NCBI GenBank assembly: GCA_026874595.1
Contig: CM049308.1
Span: forward strand, 91,207,624-91,271,623
Reading direction: 5' to 3'
Length of the DNA: 64,000 nt
Source: Sipunculus nudus
Taxonomy: Eukaryota; Annelida; Sipuncula; Golfingiida; Sipunculidae
In this document: piece after piece, positions 22,986-35,843 of the stretch
Layout of the letters: each line of letters opens with the position of its first letter
How positions within the stretch are numbered: the first letter of the stretch is position 1
Program-made: the position numbers and the translations under genes
Notes under the pieces: model-generated
Seen by the model: only the letters and a program-made list of their open reading frames with translations
Database searches by the model: none
What the model was told of the DNA's origin: nothing

Positions 22986-24354
22986 ATGGCATACATGCTG
23001 GGGATATGTAGCTCTCTTCATAACAGCCGTGTTTGGCACAAGGCCCCTTGCACCCCCCCCCCTTTTTTCTACGCCCCTGAGCTAGTAATTGATCTGTATA
23101 TATGTTATGTTTAAGCTGTATTCACCACATGCAGGTCTATCTCTTCTGTTACTGTAACTATATTTAATTGTGAAATATTATTATTGAAAATATTGTATAC
23201 ATACAGCAGCTGCCTCATTTGGCTCGGTTGCAGGTTACATTTCTCTTCTTGTTTTGTTGTGGAATATATAAACTATGTGACACCGTTCAGTGGTTTTGCT
23301 GTATGCTGTGGTGCATGTTATCGATGACCAGCATTTATGAACCAACAAACAATTGACATATGATATAATATTTCCTATTGTGGGACCTAAACTGACATGA
23401 TGCAGGGCCGAAGGGGAAATTACAGGAGAGTTCAAATGGAAAATCAAATCTGCAAAACAGTAAAAGTAATCGGGCCCATAACTGCAGCAGTTTACGCAAT
23501 ATTGACCTAATTTCCGGCATGTACAAAGGAAATATATGCCGAAATGTTAAAGCCATGTATGAATAAAACAACACTAATTGCTTTCGTGGTGTACAGTCTT
23601 GGAGGGTAACAATAGGGTTTAATGGAAAATGAAGATCTTCCCTAATATTTCGAAGGAACGAAGTCGTTCTGACTCAGTTTTGGGATTGGTAGAAGAACCT
23701 CGGGGCATCTAACTGTATAGAGCTTCAGATTCGTAGATCCAACGGTTTCAAAACGTGCCTTGTTATAAGACGGCAGGGCGGACTGACGACGGACAAAGGA
23801 CCATCGCTATATCTTAGATGGCTTATAATCAGCTGAGCTGAAAACGCTACCTATCCACTGAAAACGCCGTCAGTGGCATATTCTGATTATTTTTACCACG
23901 CAAGGCCTTTCTTTAACCCGTCCTCAGTTGATATCTTTTGGTCACATACCTATGTCCCCAAATTGTTTTGTTGCAACGGATCAAGGATCAGTAAATATGG
24001 GTCTTCATGTCCCCAATTTCACCAAAATTCATTTTAAAAAATAATTCACAAGATAGTACAACCTCACCACAATCATCATTAAAGCGCCGTAATCATGAAA
24101 AAGAAATATTTTTTTATGTTGACCTAAAAATAACGAAGTCCCCGTTTTCCATGTTAGAAAGAGTCGTCCCCGTTTGACATAAACACATGTAGTGGTGTGT
24201 TTGTGTATGTGTGTGTGATAAGCAGGTCCATGGTGATACCCAAACAAAATAATAATAATAATTTCGAAAATATTATATAAATATAACTAATTTGCGTGTT
24301 GCGTGATTATGGTTTCAACAGTAACAGACTAGCAAATATATTTGAATAGACTGG
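22986..24354. other. No gene seen
   Basis: AT-rich, with a poly-C patch near 23050 next to GCCCCTTGCA and short unconvincing frames. The phrase GACGGACAAAGGACCATCGCTATAT (about 23790) is a diverged copy of the dispersed repeat seen at 18660 and 59160. Confidence 0.5.
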
Positions 24355-24560
24355 CCCAGTTGATGTAATGGTTAAAACATAATTCCTCCCACTAACAGGG
24401 TCATCAAACTTTGCTGTGTCGCAAAGCTAAGAACAGGTACTCCCACTTCGCGGCAACTTATATAACTAAAGTACGGCTCTCTGGCCGATTAAGAGCTGGT
24501 ACTGAGTTAAGTCTATCAGTACATGGAATCACGTTTAATTTTTTAGCATTTAATAAGTAG
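24355..24560 (+). mobile_element. SINE-like repeat, copy 1
   Basis: It has a tRNA-like head (GCCCAGTTGATGTAATGGTT) and a body containing AAGAACAGGTACT, TCGCGGCAACTTATATAA and AAGAGCTGGTACTGAG, ending in TTTAATTTTTTAGC. The body matches the minus strand of 26295-26505. Confidence 0.45.
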
Positions 24561-24958
24561 CGCATACACATACACTCGAACTGTCTATACATATACTATA
24601 TACAATGACACCTGGTATGAATATAGGTGAATGAACAAAACCGTATCACATCTTGTTTTTTAGTAGGAAATGTGCAAAGGCCCATACGTGCATAATTATA
24701 TAAACCGACTGAGTCATACACAGACCTATGTGATCAATCTCATTAAACAGTAATAACATTAAACCCTGCACTAATAAAATGATACTTGGGAGTTTTAAGT
24801 GTTTGTAAACAATAAATCAGTTGATCTTAGAAGTTAACCATACTAACTCAGGCGTCCCCGTCTTGTTGTTTTAAACGCCAGGGTAAACACTCGTATAATT
24901 CAACTTTTTACACGTATAGGTCGTAAATGGGTAAACTGTTCAAATGTGTGTATAGTAC

Positions 24959-25008
<50 letters not shown>

Positions 25009-25787
25009 CAGTATGTTTGGCAAATCAGGTACATGTACATATGATGTAAAAATATAAGATACATACACAACCTGATAAAGCAAGGATAGCATTTTAAAGT
25101 TAAAAAAATTATTTCCATAGTGGTCCTTATATTCAAGATGGCTGACCGGAAGAGCAGTTTGGCTTTAACCTATACATCTGTGGTCTTCTGCACGGAAAGA
25201 TATATATCGGATCGGTATTGCATTTGGATGAGATAACTAAGATTGTATAAAGAATTATATTTTCCCAGTAATTAAAACAAAGATAAATATAACGATGCAT
25301 ACATATGATATTATTGCACAATAGATATCCCCATCAGTTCTGCACGAGAATAAATACAACAATTAAATGGGCTATGACTAGGTAGAACTGTTAACTATGT
25401 CACAGACATCAATATGAAACAATAAGAGCAATGTAAAAAGTATTAATTAAATATTAATATATGGCACCTGAGTATACAGTTGAAATTGTTATAAAAGTAA
25501 ATTTACAATTCTGTTTAAAGTGAGAAGCTTAAACTTATAAAATTTTAAGAGTTTAATCATAATGATAAAGATCTTGTGGCACAAATGTTGGGCCATATAT
25601 GGCCTCCCACAAAAAGAATCTTACCCTTATGACTAGACAGAATAGTCCATGTGGACGAACTAAGACAGCAGTACAAGTTTCCCATAAAAATAACTAAAAA
25701 TAAATAAATTATATATGAAATCTGAATATATTATTAAAGAAATATAATTATATTATAAAAATGGCCAATACTTAGAAAAAGAGAAAG
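24561..25787. other. No gene seen; AT-rich with a TA microsatellite
   Basis: Short frames only. A (TA)n run lies at 24960-25005. Confidence 0.5.
24960..25005. repeat. (TA)n microsatellite
   Basis: About 22 TA units. Confidence 0.9.
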
Positions 25788-26000
25788 TCATCTTTTCCTT
25801 AATTGCATATTATTCAGTAAGTGTTTCTTAACAGCTCTCCTGAAGACATTATTACACCTGATAGACTGAAATCTAAAATACACACACAATATGATACAAA
25901 GTCGTCCAAAGGCTGCTAGAACGCTTTTTGAATTGCATCGTGCGCAGTGAGAGACGACACACATGGATATTGGGAGAGAATAAGTGACGCTTACATTCAG
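25788..26000 (-). pseudogene. LINE ORF2 C-terminal remnant (CR1/L2-like)
   Basis: The minus-strand frame reads CNSKSVLAAFGRLC, then FRFQSIRC, then VFRRAVKKHLLNN. This fits the F-S...A..LWN.LP...R....S...FK..LK.HL end of CR1/L2-like ORF2 proteins, with the Trp and Pro positions mutated. Old and short. Confidence 0.4.
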
Positions 26001-26294
26001 AGTAAGTATTTTTCCATGGATAAGTATACCCACTGGGATAGGTCCGCGGCTTCGGCTTGGTTTGTGCGGAATGGGATTTCCATGGACTGAGTTCATCCGC
26101 TGGATACATGCACTTGCCCAGTGTCTGATAGGTGGCAATGTGATAAACCCTTCAAGTGAAAATGCAAATCAAAATATGTTGTCCCTGTTTGATACACAGA
26201 ATATAAAGGGTATAGAAAATTAGACGTCATATTTAGGTATGAATGGTAGTGCCTTATGAAGTATGTAGTGCCTTTCCATCAACTAGCCCTGTCA

Positions 26295-26505
26295 GGCATT
26301 TTTTTTTATTTATATTAGCAACTTAAATATACTAAAATTAAACGTCCCGATAGGCAAACCAGCTCTTATCACTAAATAGCCGGTCAGGGAGCAGTAAATT
26401 ATTTATATAATTTGCCGCGAGGTGGCAGTACCTGTTATTAGCGCTGCCACAGAGCAAGATCATTTTCATGTCATGGTACTTACATCGTCCATTCATACCG
26501 CTGAC
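26295..26505 (-). mobile_element. SINE-like repeat, copy 2
   Basis: The minus strand matches 24400-24560 (AACAGGTACTGCCACCTCGC, ATAAGAGCTGGTTT), ending in a T/A-rich tail near 26300. Confidence 0.45.
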
Positions 26506-26784
26506 AAGGTAATCATGTTCATAGTAATATTCATGGTACTTACATCATACATTTGTACTTCTTACAAGGGAAATATGTATTAGACTCGATGGTGTTGACA
26601 CTCGACTGTACCACAATAATACTTAAGAATTTGACATATTTTCTTGTAGGATCGTTAGATTGCAGCGCCATCTAACAGAAATTACGTTTATGAACTCGTC
26701 CGAAATCAACTCGGCCTTTGAAAAACCTGGCTGAAGGCTGTTCTATCTAAAAATCGTGTAATATTCTTCAACTGACAAAGTAAT

Positions 26785-26985
26785 TTTGACAGACCTGTGC
26801 TATCTCCGCTTGCGATCCGGGTTCGACTCTCATGGTAATGACAGTGGATTGTTGTTGTCCGTCCTGGTTTTCTCCGTGTCCTCCACACCAACAGTCTACC
26901 GACCCGCCATCAACTATGCCATGTATTAGATTAGTTATTATAACTAGTTTTGAAAGCAGTGTAAAATAAATAAAGTTTAAGTTAA
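26785..26985 (+). mobile_element. tRNA-derived SINE, 5'-truncated
   Basis: GGGTTCGACTCTCATGG (about 26818) is a good B box. It is followed by a conserved-looking domain with TCCTGGTTTTCTCCGTGTCC and ends in AAATAAATAAAGTTTAAG. The A box region is poor or lost. Confidence 0.5.
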
Positions 26986-28440
26986 CTTATGTTGACAGAT
27001 GAATATTTTCATTTTCTAATCACTCCCGGAGGTCTTGTTATATTTATGATTAGGACTTTAGTCGTACACCAAGTGAACAGCGTTGAAGAAACGACCGAGT
27101 CCCGTGTTCCACATTCACCTGTCCCACATATGGCTCTTGTGAACACTTACGACTCAAAATTGCAGCTCATATATGCCTCTCATATGCCGCTTCAGTTTAA
27201 TATCACCAAGATATTCTAACAGGACAGAAAATGTGAACTGTTATAGGTTGGTCAAAACATTGCTAATGATGCCATATGAATAAACCTAAATAAAATTAGT
27301 GAAAGCGATTGGTGCAGACCCAGTGACAACATGTGTGCCTGACATCATTCTTTTAATGTCATCTAAGAATGTGTAAAATATATTCTACTTTGTTAACATA
27401 CCTTAACTGATTATTAAAAGCGGCTTTGCGTCAGGGTTCTTAAAACTGCATGGCATAATAAGACTAGAGTTACCTTTAATTGTCGTGCCTCTCTAGATCT
27501 CTTTATAGAGACCTCATTAGTAGCATTCCCAGCATACATATCTCAAGCTAGGAACTATGCCACATAATCATTGGTCCGTTCCGACCAGGTGGTGTCTATT
27601 ATTATCTGAATTCCCAAGCATCTATGCGATACCTTTCATACAATGAATAGTCAGATACAATTTATGTTTCAACTCTATTATGCTTTACATGTAGAATTGT
27701 TGTACCTCCCCAAATTGAACGAAGAATAATCCGGACGAAATTTTACCACCCCTAACATTGTAACACTGAATTTTATAAACTACAGGTTCTAAGGCTCATG
27801 ACTGACATGACTGTCTTTTCATCCGTCTGATTCCCGAACAATTTCTTAGTTCCTTAGTTCATTATGTAACAGTCCCTTACGTTCATTATAACCCTCCTTA
27901 CCTGAAAGTATAGGGTAGGTGTCATTCTGAGTAGTCTAGTGTTGTTACCATATCAGTTAATTAGACTGTTGATACATAAACGCTAAAGTCAAGTAATTTT
28001 AAGAAACACAGTTCCTATGTGAATGCAAAAGTAATACGTATATACAGGGATCAATATGTTTCCTCAAAAGTAACAGTCTCTCTCTGAGTAACAAATCAGC
28101 AATTGAGATATATAAGGTGCAAATATGTCTGCGTGAACAGACGTAGATTACATGGGTTTGCCTATCATACACAGACAGAAACCCTATAATATGGTCCGAG
28201 ACAGGTCACTGGAATAGCAGCCGACTGGACACACACACATACCGTCCACACACACTGTCCGATGCTTCCCAAGTCATCTGCCTTCCCATAAATCTCCCTG
28301 TGGAGACTATAGATTTCACAAGCTATCCAGACAAAGAGAAGCTATCCGAATAACAAGGTAAACATCTGAGTAATTGTTCATAACCCGACAAACAATAATT
28401 GCTGGCCGCTCGTGTCTTTAAATAACCTTTAGGAAGTAAA
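26986..28440. other. No gene seen
   Basis: AT-rich spacer with short frames lacking family motifs. No long repeat was recognised by eye. Confidence 0.5.
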
Positions 28441-30747
28441 TGCTTGTGAGGGATTAATCAGCAAAGAAGAAATTTTAAATAGCTTAAAGTAAATGAAGAA
28501 CAATAAGACTCCTGGCGACGACGGACTACCAACAGAATTTTATATTACATTTTTCGATTTAATTGGTAATGACCTAGAACATTCCTTTAACAGAAGCTTC
28601 ACTGTCGGTTCCTTATCACCAAGTCAAAGACAAGCGGTAATTACGCTTATTGAGATGCCAGGAAGGGATAATCGCCAGTTAACTTCTTGGAGGCCAATCA
28701 GCTTGGTTAATGTGGATGCAAAGATATAAAGCAAAACGTTAGTAAAACGATTACAAAACAACCTATCAAAAATAATAGATGAGGATGAAACTGCCTTTAT
28801 AAAAGACAAGAATATCTGATACAACTCGTCAAATAAATGATATAATAGATTTCTGTTATTTAGAAGATTGTAATGCAATAATGTTTGCGGTCGATTTTGC
28901 CTCTGCTTTTGACTCGAAAGATCATGTATTCCTATTTACTGTACTAGAGAAATTTGGGTTTGGAAATGATTTTATAAATTGGATAAAGTTAATGCATAAT
29001 GGGTTAGAGAGCTGTGTAATGAATAATGGTTTTACTACGGGTTATCTTAAAATTGAAAAAGGCACATGACAAGGCGACCCCATTGCACCATACTTATTTT
29101 TATTGGTTTTCGAAATAATGGCAATAAAGGTGCGGCAAACAAATAAAGTGAAAGGAATATTGATAGGTAATACAGAAATAAAACAATGTCTTTTTGCAGG
29201 TCACACTACATTCTTTTTAAGAGATGTTCACTCAATGACTGAAGTAAAAAAAAATATTAGATAAATTTGCACAGGTATCATCAGTAGAAATAAATTATAA
29301 TAAATGTGAAGCGGCATGGTTGGGTAGGGAAAGTCAATCCCTACAGCTTTATCGTTAAGAGACATGAAATGAGTGAATTAACATAAGGACGCGATTAAAA
29401 TCATAGGAATATGGTTTACATATAATGAAACTCAATTCAAAAACTCAACTTCGATAAAGTCTACGACAAGATAAAAATCGCTTTAAATATGTGGAAATCG
29501 CAAAATTTAACAGTATTTGGAAGAAATACAGTTATAAAAACCATTGGAAGCTCACAATTAGTATATGTTATGACTTTTATGACTCCAAACCCGGAATTTA
29601 TCAAGAAAGTTAAAAATATAATGGTAGATTTAATATGGTTTGGAAAAAAACCAAAGATTAAATATGGGGTGCTTGTAAGTGAAAAAGAAAATGGCGGTAT
29701 TAATATGCAAGACATTAATGCAATATTGAAAGCCAAAGAATTATGTGGATGATCCGAATGAAAAAGTTATCAAATGCAAAATGTGTAGTCATACCTAATA
29801 TGTATCTAAGAAATGTTGGCGGTGTAGAACAATTGAATGCCAATTTAGATTTTTTTATGTAAAAAGAAAAATAACTTAATTTTATTCACACTGTTTTAAG
29901 ATTTGGGATAAAATTGCTACATTTTGGCCTACGAATCCACAGCAAATCTTACAACCCGTTTGGAATAACAAATTTGTCAAAATAGCAGGTAAATCAGTAT
30001 ACTCTGTTTTTTTATAACATTGGGATTAAATGTATTCATGATATATACGAACTGGATGGAGATTCTTAAAAAAATTTCGGAAATATTTCACCCTGAAAAT
30101 AAACTCTATAAAAAATATCTGATATTCTGGTATTCTAAAACGCAAGTAGTACCAAAGGAGTTGAAATTAATTCTAAATTCAGAGAATATGAGTGATATTT
30201 ACCTAAAAGACACTTGTAATTTATTATTGAATAATCATGTTCTAGACTTACGAAAGGTCAGTTACCGTAAAGTTTATAATATGGTTATAAATGACTATAC
30301 AAATGAGCCCGCTAATAGAATTAAACTAGAGGAAAGCTTACCTCAGGTATTTTCCTGGAAAGATGCAATTGTTTATATATATAATACCACTTTGGATATG
30401 TGTTTGAGGCAATTTCAGTTTAGAATTATTCATATATTCATATATTGTCTGTGATAGTGTATACAGATGGAATATAACTGATACCATTATGTGTTCATAT
30501 TGCAAAAAGGAAACAGAAACAGTCGTGCATTTATTCTGTGACTGCTACACAGCTAAATCATTTTATAGACAAATTAGTCAGTGGGCAGAACACGCTGGAA
30601 TAAACATGCCTGTACTGACTCCGCCCCTTATATATACAGGATGTAACAAAGACAATGTCAATAAACGTATAATAGATTTGTTGTTATTGCTACAAAAATA
30701 TGTTATTTTTAAAAATAGAGAATCGGTTAACTTTCCATCTTTTACTG

Positions 30748-30812
<65 letters not shown>

Positions 30813-30825
30813 CAATGTTAAGAAA
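28441..30825 (+). pseudogene. L1/Tx1-like LINE, 5'-truncated and inactive
   Basis: Coding remnants run through several frames. RT fingers: CEGLISKEEILNSLK, NNKTPGDDGLPTEFY, QRQAVITLIEMPG, RPISLVNVDAKI (28460-28730). Motif A: MFAVDFASAFDS (about 28881). Motif B reads KGT-stop-QGDPIAPYLFL, with a stop (29067-29069) where Arg is usual. Motif C reads LFAGHTTFFL (about 29190), so the catalytic FADD is changed to FAGH. Later pieces (29489-29752, 30020-30454) and a zinc-type end at 30489-30600 (CSYCKKETETVVHLFCDC) fit the zf-RVT tail of this group. The endonuclease domain is absent. Confidence 0.75.
30748..30808. repeat. (TA)n microsatellite
   Basis: About 30 TA units inside the end of the L1/Tx1-like LINE, extending its last frame artificially. 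Confidence 0.9.
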
Positions 30826-30961
30826 TTGGAAAGAAGAGTGGCTGAAAAATTACAAAATGTATATTCATAAACAAAAGTAGGGTTACCTACTTAATGTTTT
30901 TAAAGAGTGAGGAATTTTGAGAATTAGCTGTAGAATGTAATTTTGAATACTATTTCATGTT

Positions 30962-32395
30962 TTGCATAAAATTGGAATTAGAGGGAAAACATACAACATC
31001 TTGAAATCTATGTATTCAAAGTTAAAATCTTGTGTACTGACTGAAAATGGTTTAACAGATTATTTTTCATGCACTACAGGAACTAGGCAGGGCTGCATGA
31101 TCAGCCCTCTATTGTTTACATTCTTTATGAATGAATTTTATTTTATATTGCATTCTGAAGAAGAAGGTATATTTATTAGTTCAGAAACCAGATCACTTTC
31201 AATGCTTTTGTTTGCGGACGATGTTGTATGTTTCGCGGATACAGTTGGCCGGTTACAAATGCAAATTAATAAATTAGAAACTTTCTGTGACTTATATGGA
31301 ATGAAAGTTAATATGAACAAAACAAAAATTCTTGTGTTTAGAAATGGTGGTGTTTTGAGAAGATCTGAAAAATGGTATTATAAAGGAAAGCCAATTGATG
31401 TAGTTAGTAGTTATAAATATTTAGGAGGAATTTTCACAAGTTTTCTAAAATGGTCAAAAATGAAAGAACACTTAGGAATTCAAGCAAATAAAGCTGTTAT
31501 TATGATTAAACAATTTATAAGTAGGTATAAACATTTAACAATTGATCAATCTCTCTTTCTTTTTGATCGGATGGTGCTACCAATTTTATGCTATGGTAGT
31601 GAACTATGGGGCCATGAAAGTTGTGATGATATTGAATCAGTACAAAATAAATTTTGCAAGTATATTCTAAAGATTAATTATTCATCACCAACAGCTGCGG
31701 CACTTGGTGAATGTGGAAGACTGCCTTTGAAAATTCATTATGTATTTAGATGTATTAAGTATTGGACAAAAATATTAAAAATGACACCAAACAGATATCC
31801 CAAACAATTATATTATAAGCTATATCGTCTAGACGAACTTGGAAGGAAAACTTGGGCAACAAAAATTAAAAATCTACTTTTTTCACTTGGCTTCGGTTAT
31901 ATTTGGATATTTCATGACTTAGGGGATACACAACTGTTTCTGTTACAGTTGCATCAAAGGTTAAAGGATATTTATTCCCAAGAATGGTCAAACAATATTT
32001 CAAGTAACAAACGTTTAGAAACATATTCAGTGTTTAAATCATTATTAACCATGGAAATGTATTTGAAAGTTGTTATGAATATTAACTACAAGACCAGTTT
32101 AGCCAAATTAAGATGTTCCTCTCATAATCTGCAAATTGAAAAAGGTAGACATGATAAGATACACTGGACAGAGAGAAATTGTCCCTTCTGTTTAAATCAT
32201 GGTGAAGCTTTAGTTGAAACAGAATATCATTTTATGATGAAGTGTCCACTAAATAATGATTTGAGAATTAAATACCTTTTTAAGCATGGGAAAATATCTT
32301 TTGTATCACTTATGACAAATAAAAACCCAGCAGTCATTAATAATTTAGCAGCTTTTGTATATCATGCTTTTAAAAGAAGAAATGATCAAATATAA
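30962..32395 (+). CDS. LINE reverse transcriptase, C-terminal part, uninterrupted frame
   Basis: 477 codons open without a stop. RT motif B is at residues ~39-57 (TGTRQGCMISPLLFTFFMNE). Motif C is LFADDVVCFA at ~83-92 with both catalytic Asp present. Thumb-like segments follow (YKYLGGIF, LPILCYGSELWG, LGECGRLPLKI). The C-terminus has a zinc-type CPFC...ETEYHFMMKCP (~405-430). The family copies genomic RNA at nicked target DNA. The copy is 5'-truncated: motif A and the endonuclease are missing, and 30825-30961 has no recognisable RT. The ATG at 30962 is therefore an in-frame Met and not the native start. The open frame suggests a fairly recent insertion; it cannot be autonomous. The clade is not settled (Jockey/I/CR1-like). 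Confidence 0.8.
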   Translation: MHKIGIRGKTYNILKSMYSKLKSCVLTENGLTDYFSCTTGTRQGCMISPLLFTFFMNEFYFILHSEEEGIFISSETRSLSMLLFADDVVCFADTVGRLQMQINKLETFCDLYGMKVNMNKTKILVFRNGGVLRRSEKWYYKGKPIDVVSSYKYLGGIFTSFLKWSKMKEHLGIQANKAVIMIKQFISRYKHLTIDQSLFLFDRMVLPILCYGSELWGHESCDDIESVQNKFCKYILKINYSSPTAAALGECGRLPLKIHYVFRCIKYWTKILKMTPNRYPKQLYYKLYRLDELGRKTWATKIKNLLFSLGFGYIWIFHDLGDTQLFLLQLHQRLKDIYSQEWSNNISSNKRLETYSVFKSLLTMEMYLKVVMNINYKTSLAKLRCSSHNLQIEKGRHDKIHWTERNCPFCLNHGEALVETEYHFMMKCPLNNDLRIKYLFKHGKISFVSLMTNKNPAVINNLAAFVYHAFKRRNDQI

Positions 32396-32920
32396 GCCAG
32401 TATTTAATTTCTTTATTTATTATTTATTTATTTATTGTTGAAGTATTAAAGTAGCTTTCATAAAGAATACTTGTAAAATGTACTATAAAGTATTTTGGAC
32501 AGATATCCTAACCTGTTAAATATTTGCGTATTTATAGATGTAAAGATATCTCTAAATGTGGATATATATGTGCATGCATGTGTATGTATGTGTATATATA
32601 TTTGTGCATGTATATATATATTTATACGTGTATTTGTATGTGAGCATTGTTTAATTTGAAATATGGTATTCTTAAATATTAATGAATACAAATATCTTAT
32701 TTCTATTTATTGTACATTGCAGTAATGACCTCTTAAACTATATTATTATATTCATTGATACTTCTGAATGCATGTATTAAGAAATTGTTTGTTTAATCAA
32801 TTGTTTATTTATTACCATCATATTGTATTCGGATGGTATTATGTAATTACTTATGGAATTATGGGCCTGAGGCCTTATATTATCAGAATAAACATTCATT
32901 CATTCATTCATTCATTCATG
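32396..32920 (+). mobile_element. LINE 3' UTR with (ATTC)n tail
   Basis: Non-coding AT-rich sequence follows the LINE stop and ends in AATAAA and six or seven ATTC units (32893-32918), the usual simple-repeat end of a target-primed LINE insertion. It marks the right edge of the element. Confidence 0.65.
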
Positions 32921-33656
32921 TAATTTTGAAATGTGTATAAATATGTAGGTAAGATTATGTACATATGCATGTGTGTATGTCTATGTGTGTATATATTTGT
33001 GTGTATATATAGGTATATATAAAAATGTGTACGCGTGAATGCGTGATTCTTCTTGGATGAATATATAGGTATGTATGTTTATTTATATTTTTATTCAGAT
33101 CTGGTAAATATTATGTTGATCTGACCAAACCAGTTAAATCTACAAATAACATTGTTGTTCTTATTAAATTAAATGTTTGTTTCCAATGATATTGAAAATA
33201 TATTGATAGAATGAGATATACTCGACCAATACTCGGTCGGTATCCTCTCGGCAATAATACGTCTACAGGGTCCATATGCATTTGTCTTTGAAAAAGCACA
33301 AACAAGTAATGATACAAGTAATTTTAACTTTCTCTTGTTAAATCATTTTTGTTGAATCAATATTTGCATGTACTTTTCAGAAAAACTTGAGATACTGTAT
33401 TCAAAATTGTATCTTGTAATACTGAAGATGTTCATGTTATAAACACAAGATTTGTAAGTTTTTTTCTTGTTCCGAGGGATGTCGATGATGAAAAAGAACG
33501 TTAAAAATAAATATCTAATGATACTGAGACATCCCCCCGAGCAAAGGAAAAGGAAAAAAAAAAGAAAAAAAACTTTAGGTTATACAGTTTATGCTTACAA
33601 CTTAAATTAACCACACATGAGGTTAATCTCATCTCTAAGATGTAATACTGAAACAT

Positions 33657-33718
<62 letters not shown>

Positions 33719-35683
33719 GATCAGCTGTCTCTTAGTGACTGATAACCCCTTGTGGTTAAAGCCTCTTGTAGTTAACCACTGCCATCTCTTTCACATAACT
33801 TCATGACTATGATGGTAAGGCTTTAATAAGAATAACATTTATCATCATAATATTGTATTAATTGTATAAGAGCTGAAAAAGAAAGCAAAGTATAGCTGAT
33901 TACACTCGTGATGGTGTCGATCGAGCTATTATGATGGGTAATTTTGTAAATACATCTCCTGAGTTAAATAAGAGAAAACAATAGTAATCTTTTCAAAACC
34001 TGTGTAATCTTTTATAGCATATATAGTGTGCGGGCATATGTCACCGAGTAATTTTTTCCTGTAAACAGTGGACACCCTACATTTTGTGATCCTTAGACCT
34101 TAAACTTTACCAAAAAATATGGTGCCAATTTTTCTATAGTGGTTTTGTCATTTTTTCAGGTCATATTTGATTTTAGAGCAAAAATTGAGGACCATTATAT
34201 ATAAATATTTCATACAGAGAGATATTTAGCAAAAAAAAACCTCAAAATGGTTAGTTAGATATATTACATCACAATAACTTAGAATATACTGCGTAAAGAC
34301 GTTTATTACAATGTTAGAGAGCACCCGTAGAGCGCAAACCTCCGCCAACACATGGATCCGCATCAAGATCCATCAGACTAATCATGTAAATTAATCAGCT
34401 GTTGTTTGTCCACCAGTATATTGTTCTACAAAATTTCATTGATGAATTCATTAAAAAAAATTAATATGGAGACAACAAGGTATCCTTGGGTAGTTTGTGC
34501 AATGTACATATGGCGGACCACTTGCTGATTTCAGGCAACCTGTATCGTATACAGTATGGCTCCACTTTCCTTGGTTTAAACCAGCGACTAAATATTTGCT
34601 TCATTTATACATAACATATGAAAATGGCCCTGTTATTCTTCCATTTGATATGATTTTGTTATTGCGTCATCCTATTGTTCGATTATTACATCACCAACAT
34701 CACTATCCGCTCGCTGATAGTGAAGGTATAGAAACCCGTCTCTTACGGTTAGTTCATCCAAAGTATATTTAAAGGTTCCTAAGGAATTCTAGGGAGTATA
34801 ATTTGTAAAATTTAAAGGCGGATGACTAATTTTTTTTTACATATTTTGTGAAGAATAAACAACAGAAAAAAGGACAACTTTGACTGGATTTAGTGCCAGA
34901 TCCTCACTAACCCAACCCAAAGTTTTAGATAAATTCTACCTAGTCCACTATTCACAGTGAAATGGAGTACATATTAAGAAGCAAAATAATAATAATAATA
35001 AATAATAATAATAATAATAATAACATTGTTCATATAACCTCAGCTCTGTGCGGGCAATAGCATATCATTTGGGAGCAATTATACCTTCTGTGGAGTAGCT
35101 ATTTTCATCAGTTATTTACAGACATTTATTTACAGACATTTACAGTAGAATGAGACAGATAATCAACATAGAATGAAATGCATGTTTTGCTGCAGAATTC
35201 ATTAAGGACCTTAAAAATTTAGAATTATAGAAAAGTCCTGTTGAAGGAAAAAAACTTGAAGTAAATATCAAATCATAACAAAAAAAGTGTCATCATTAGT
35301 CATAATGTTATCGAACGTGTTTACAGTTGTTCTTCTAACCCATCTTTAACCCCCCCCCCCCCCCCCCCGGTGGTCTCTTTTTTTACCTTTTTTGTTTTCT
35401 TTTATACATTTATGGGAATATGAAACCGAGGCATTCAGGTTATACCAGTACAATAACAAAAACGGACAATCTAAACCGAAAGAGTCCAATTTCTTCCTAT
35501 TTGCTGAGTACCAGTATAATATCTGCAGGTTTAGTGCAATGTGTGGCTCATCTTAATTCTTGGGAAATACGGCTGACATATCAATCAAATGTCACTTTTA
35601 TGGTTTTGTACGCCCGGGCTTGAGCCCTGCGAGAGAAACACTAGAAAATATTTTAGATCTGAGGGCGCGTGTACAAGAACAAG
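32921..35683. other. No gene seen; spacer upstream of gene B
   Basis: AT-rich, with a (CA)n(TA)n run (33655-33716), an AAT run (34985-35023) and about 18 C (35350-35368). Around 34320-34390, GTAGAGCGCAAACCTCCGCC looks like a dispersed repeat. The frame at 34497-34772 has no recognisable domain. A promoter for gene B should lie in the right part, but no clear TATA or initiator stands out. Confidence 0.45.
33655..33716. repeat. (CA)n(TA)n microsatellite
   Basis: Short CA run followed by about 22 TA units. Confidence 0.9.
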
Positions 35684-35843
35684 ATGGTGGAAGCTCTGTC
35701 TGTCGCGGCTGTGATCACCTTTGGAGGTTCCCTCCTGTTAAATCTTATTGCTTTAGGTGCCCCTTACTGGTTCACATCTTGGATTGCGCATGGAGGCTTA
35801 TGGAAGTTCTGTATCTACACACTATGCGTCAAAATAAACTCAG
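35684..35843 (+). CDS. Gene B exon 1
   Basis: 53 codons plus one base: start Met, TM1 and the first outer loop with GLWKFC. The frame is open upstream for five codons (from GTG at 35669), but the ATG at 35684 is the first Met and has a good context. Donor CAG|GTAATT. Confidence 0.75.

Noticed and set aside
34497-34772. 91-codon frame upstream of gene B
   Set aside because: No recognisable domain, splice context or homologous copy in the window; reported only as spacer.
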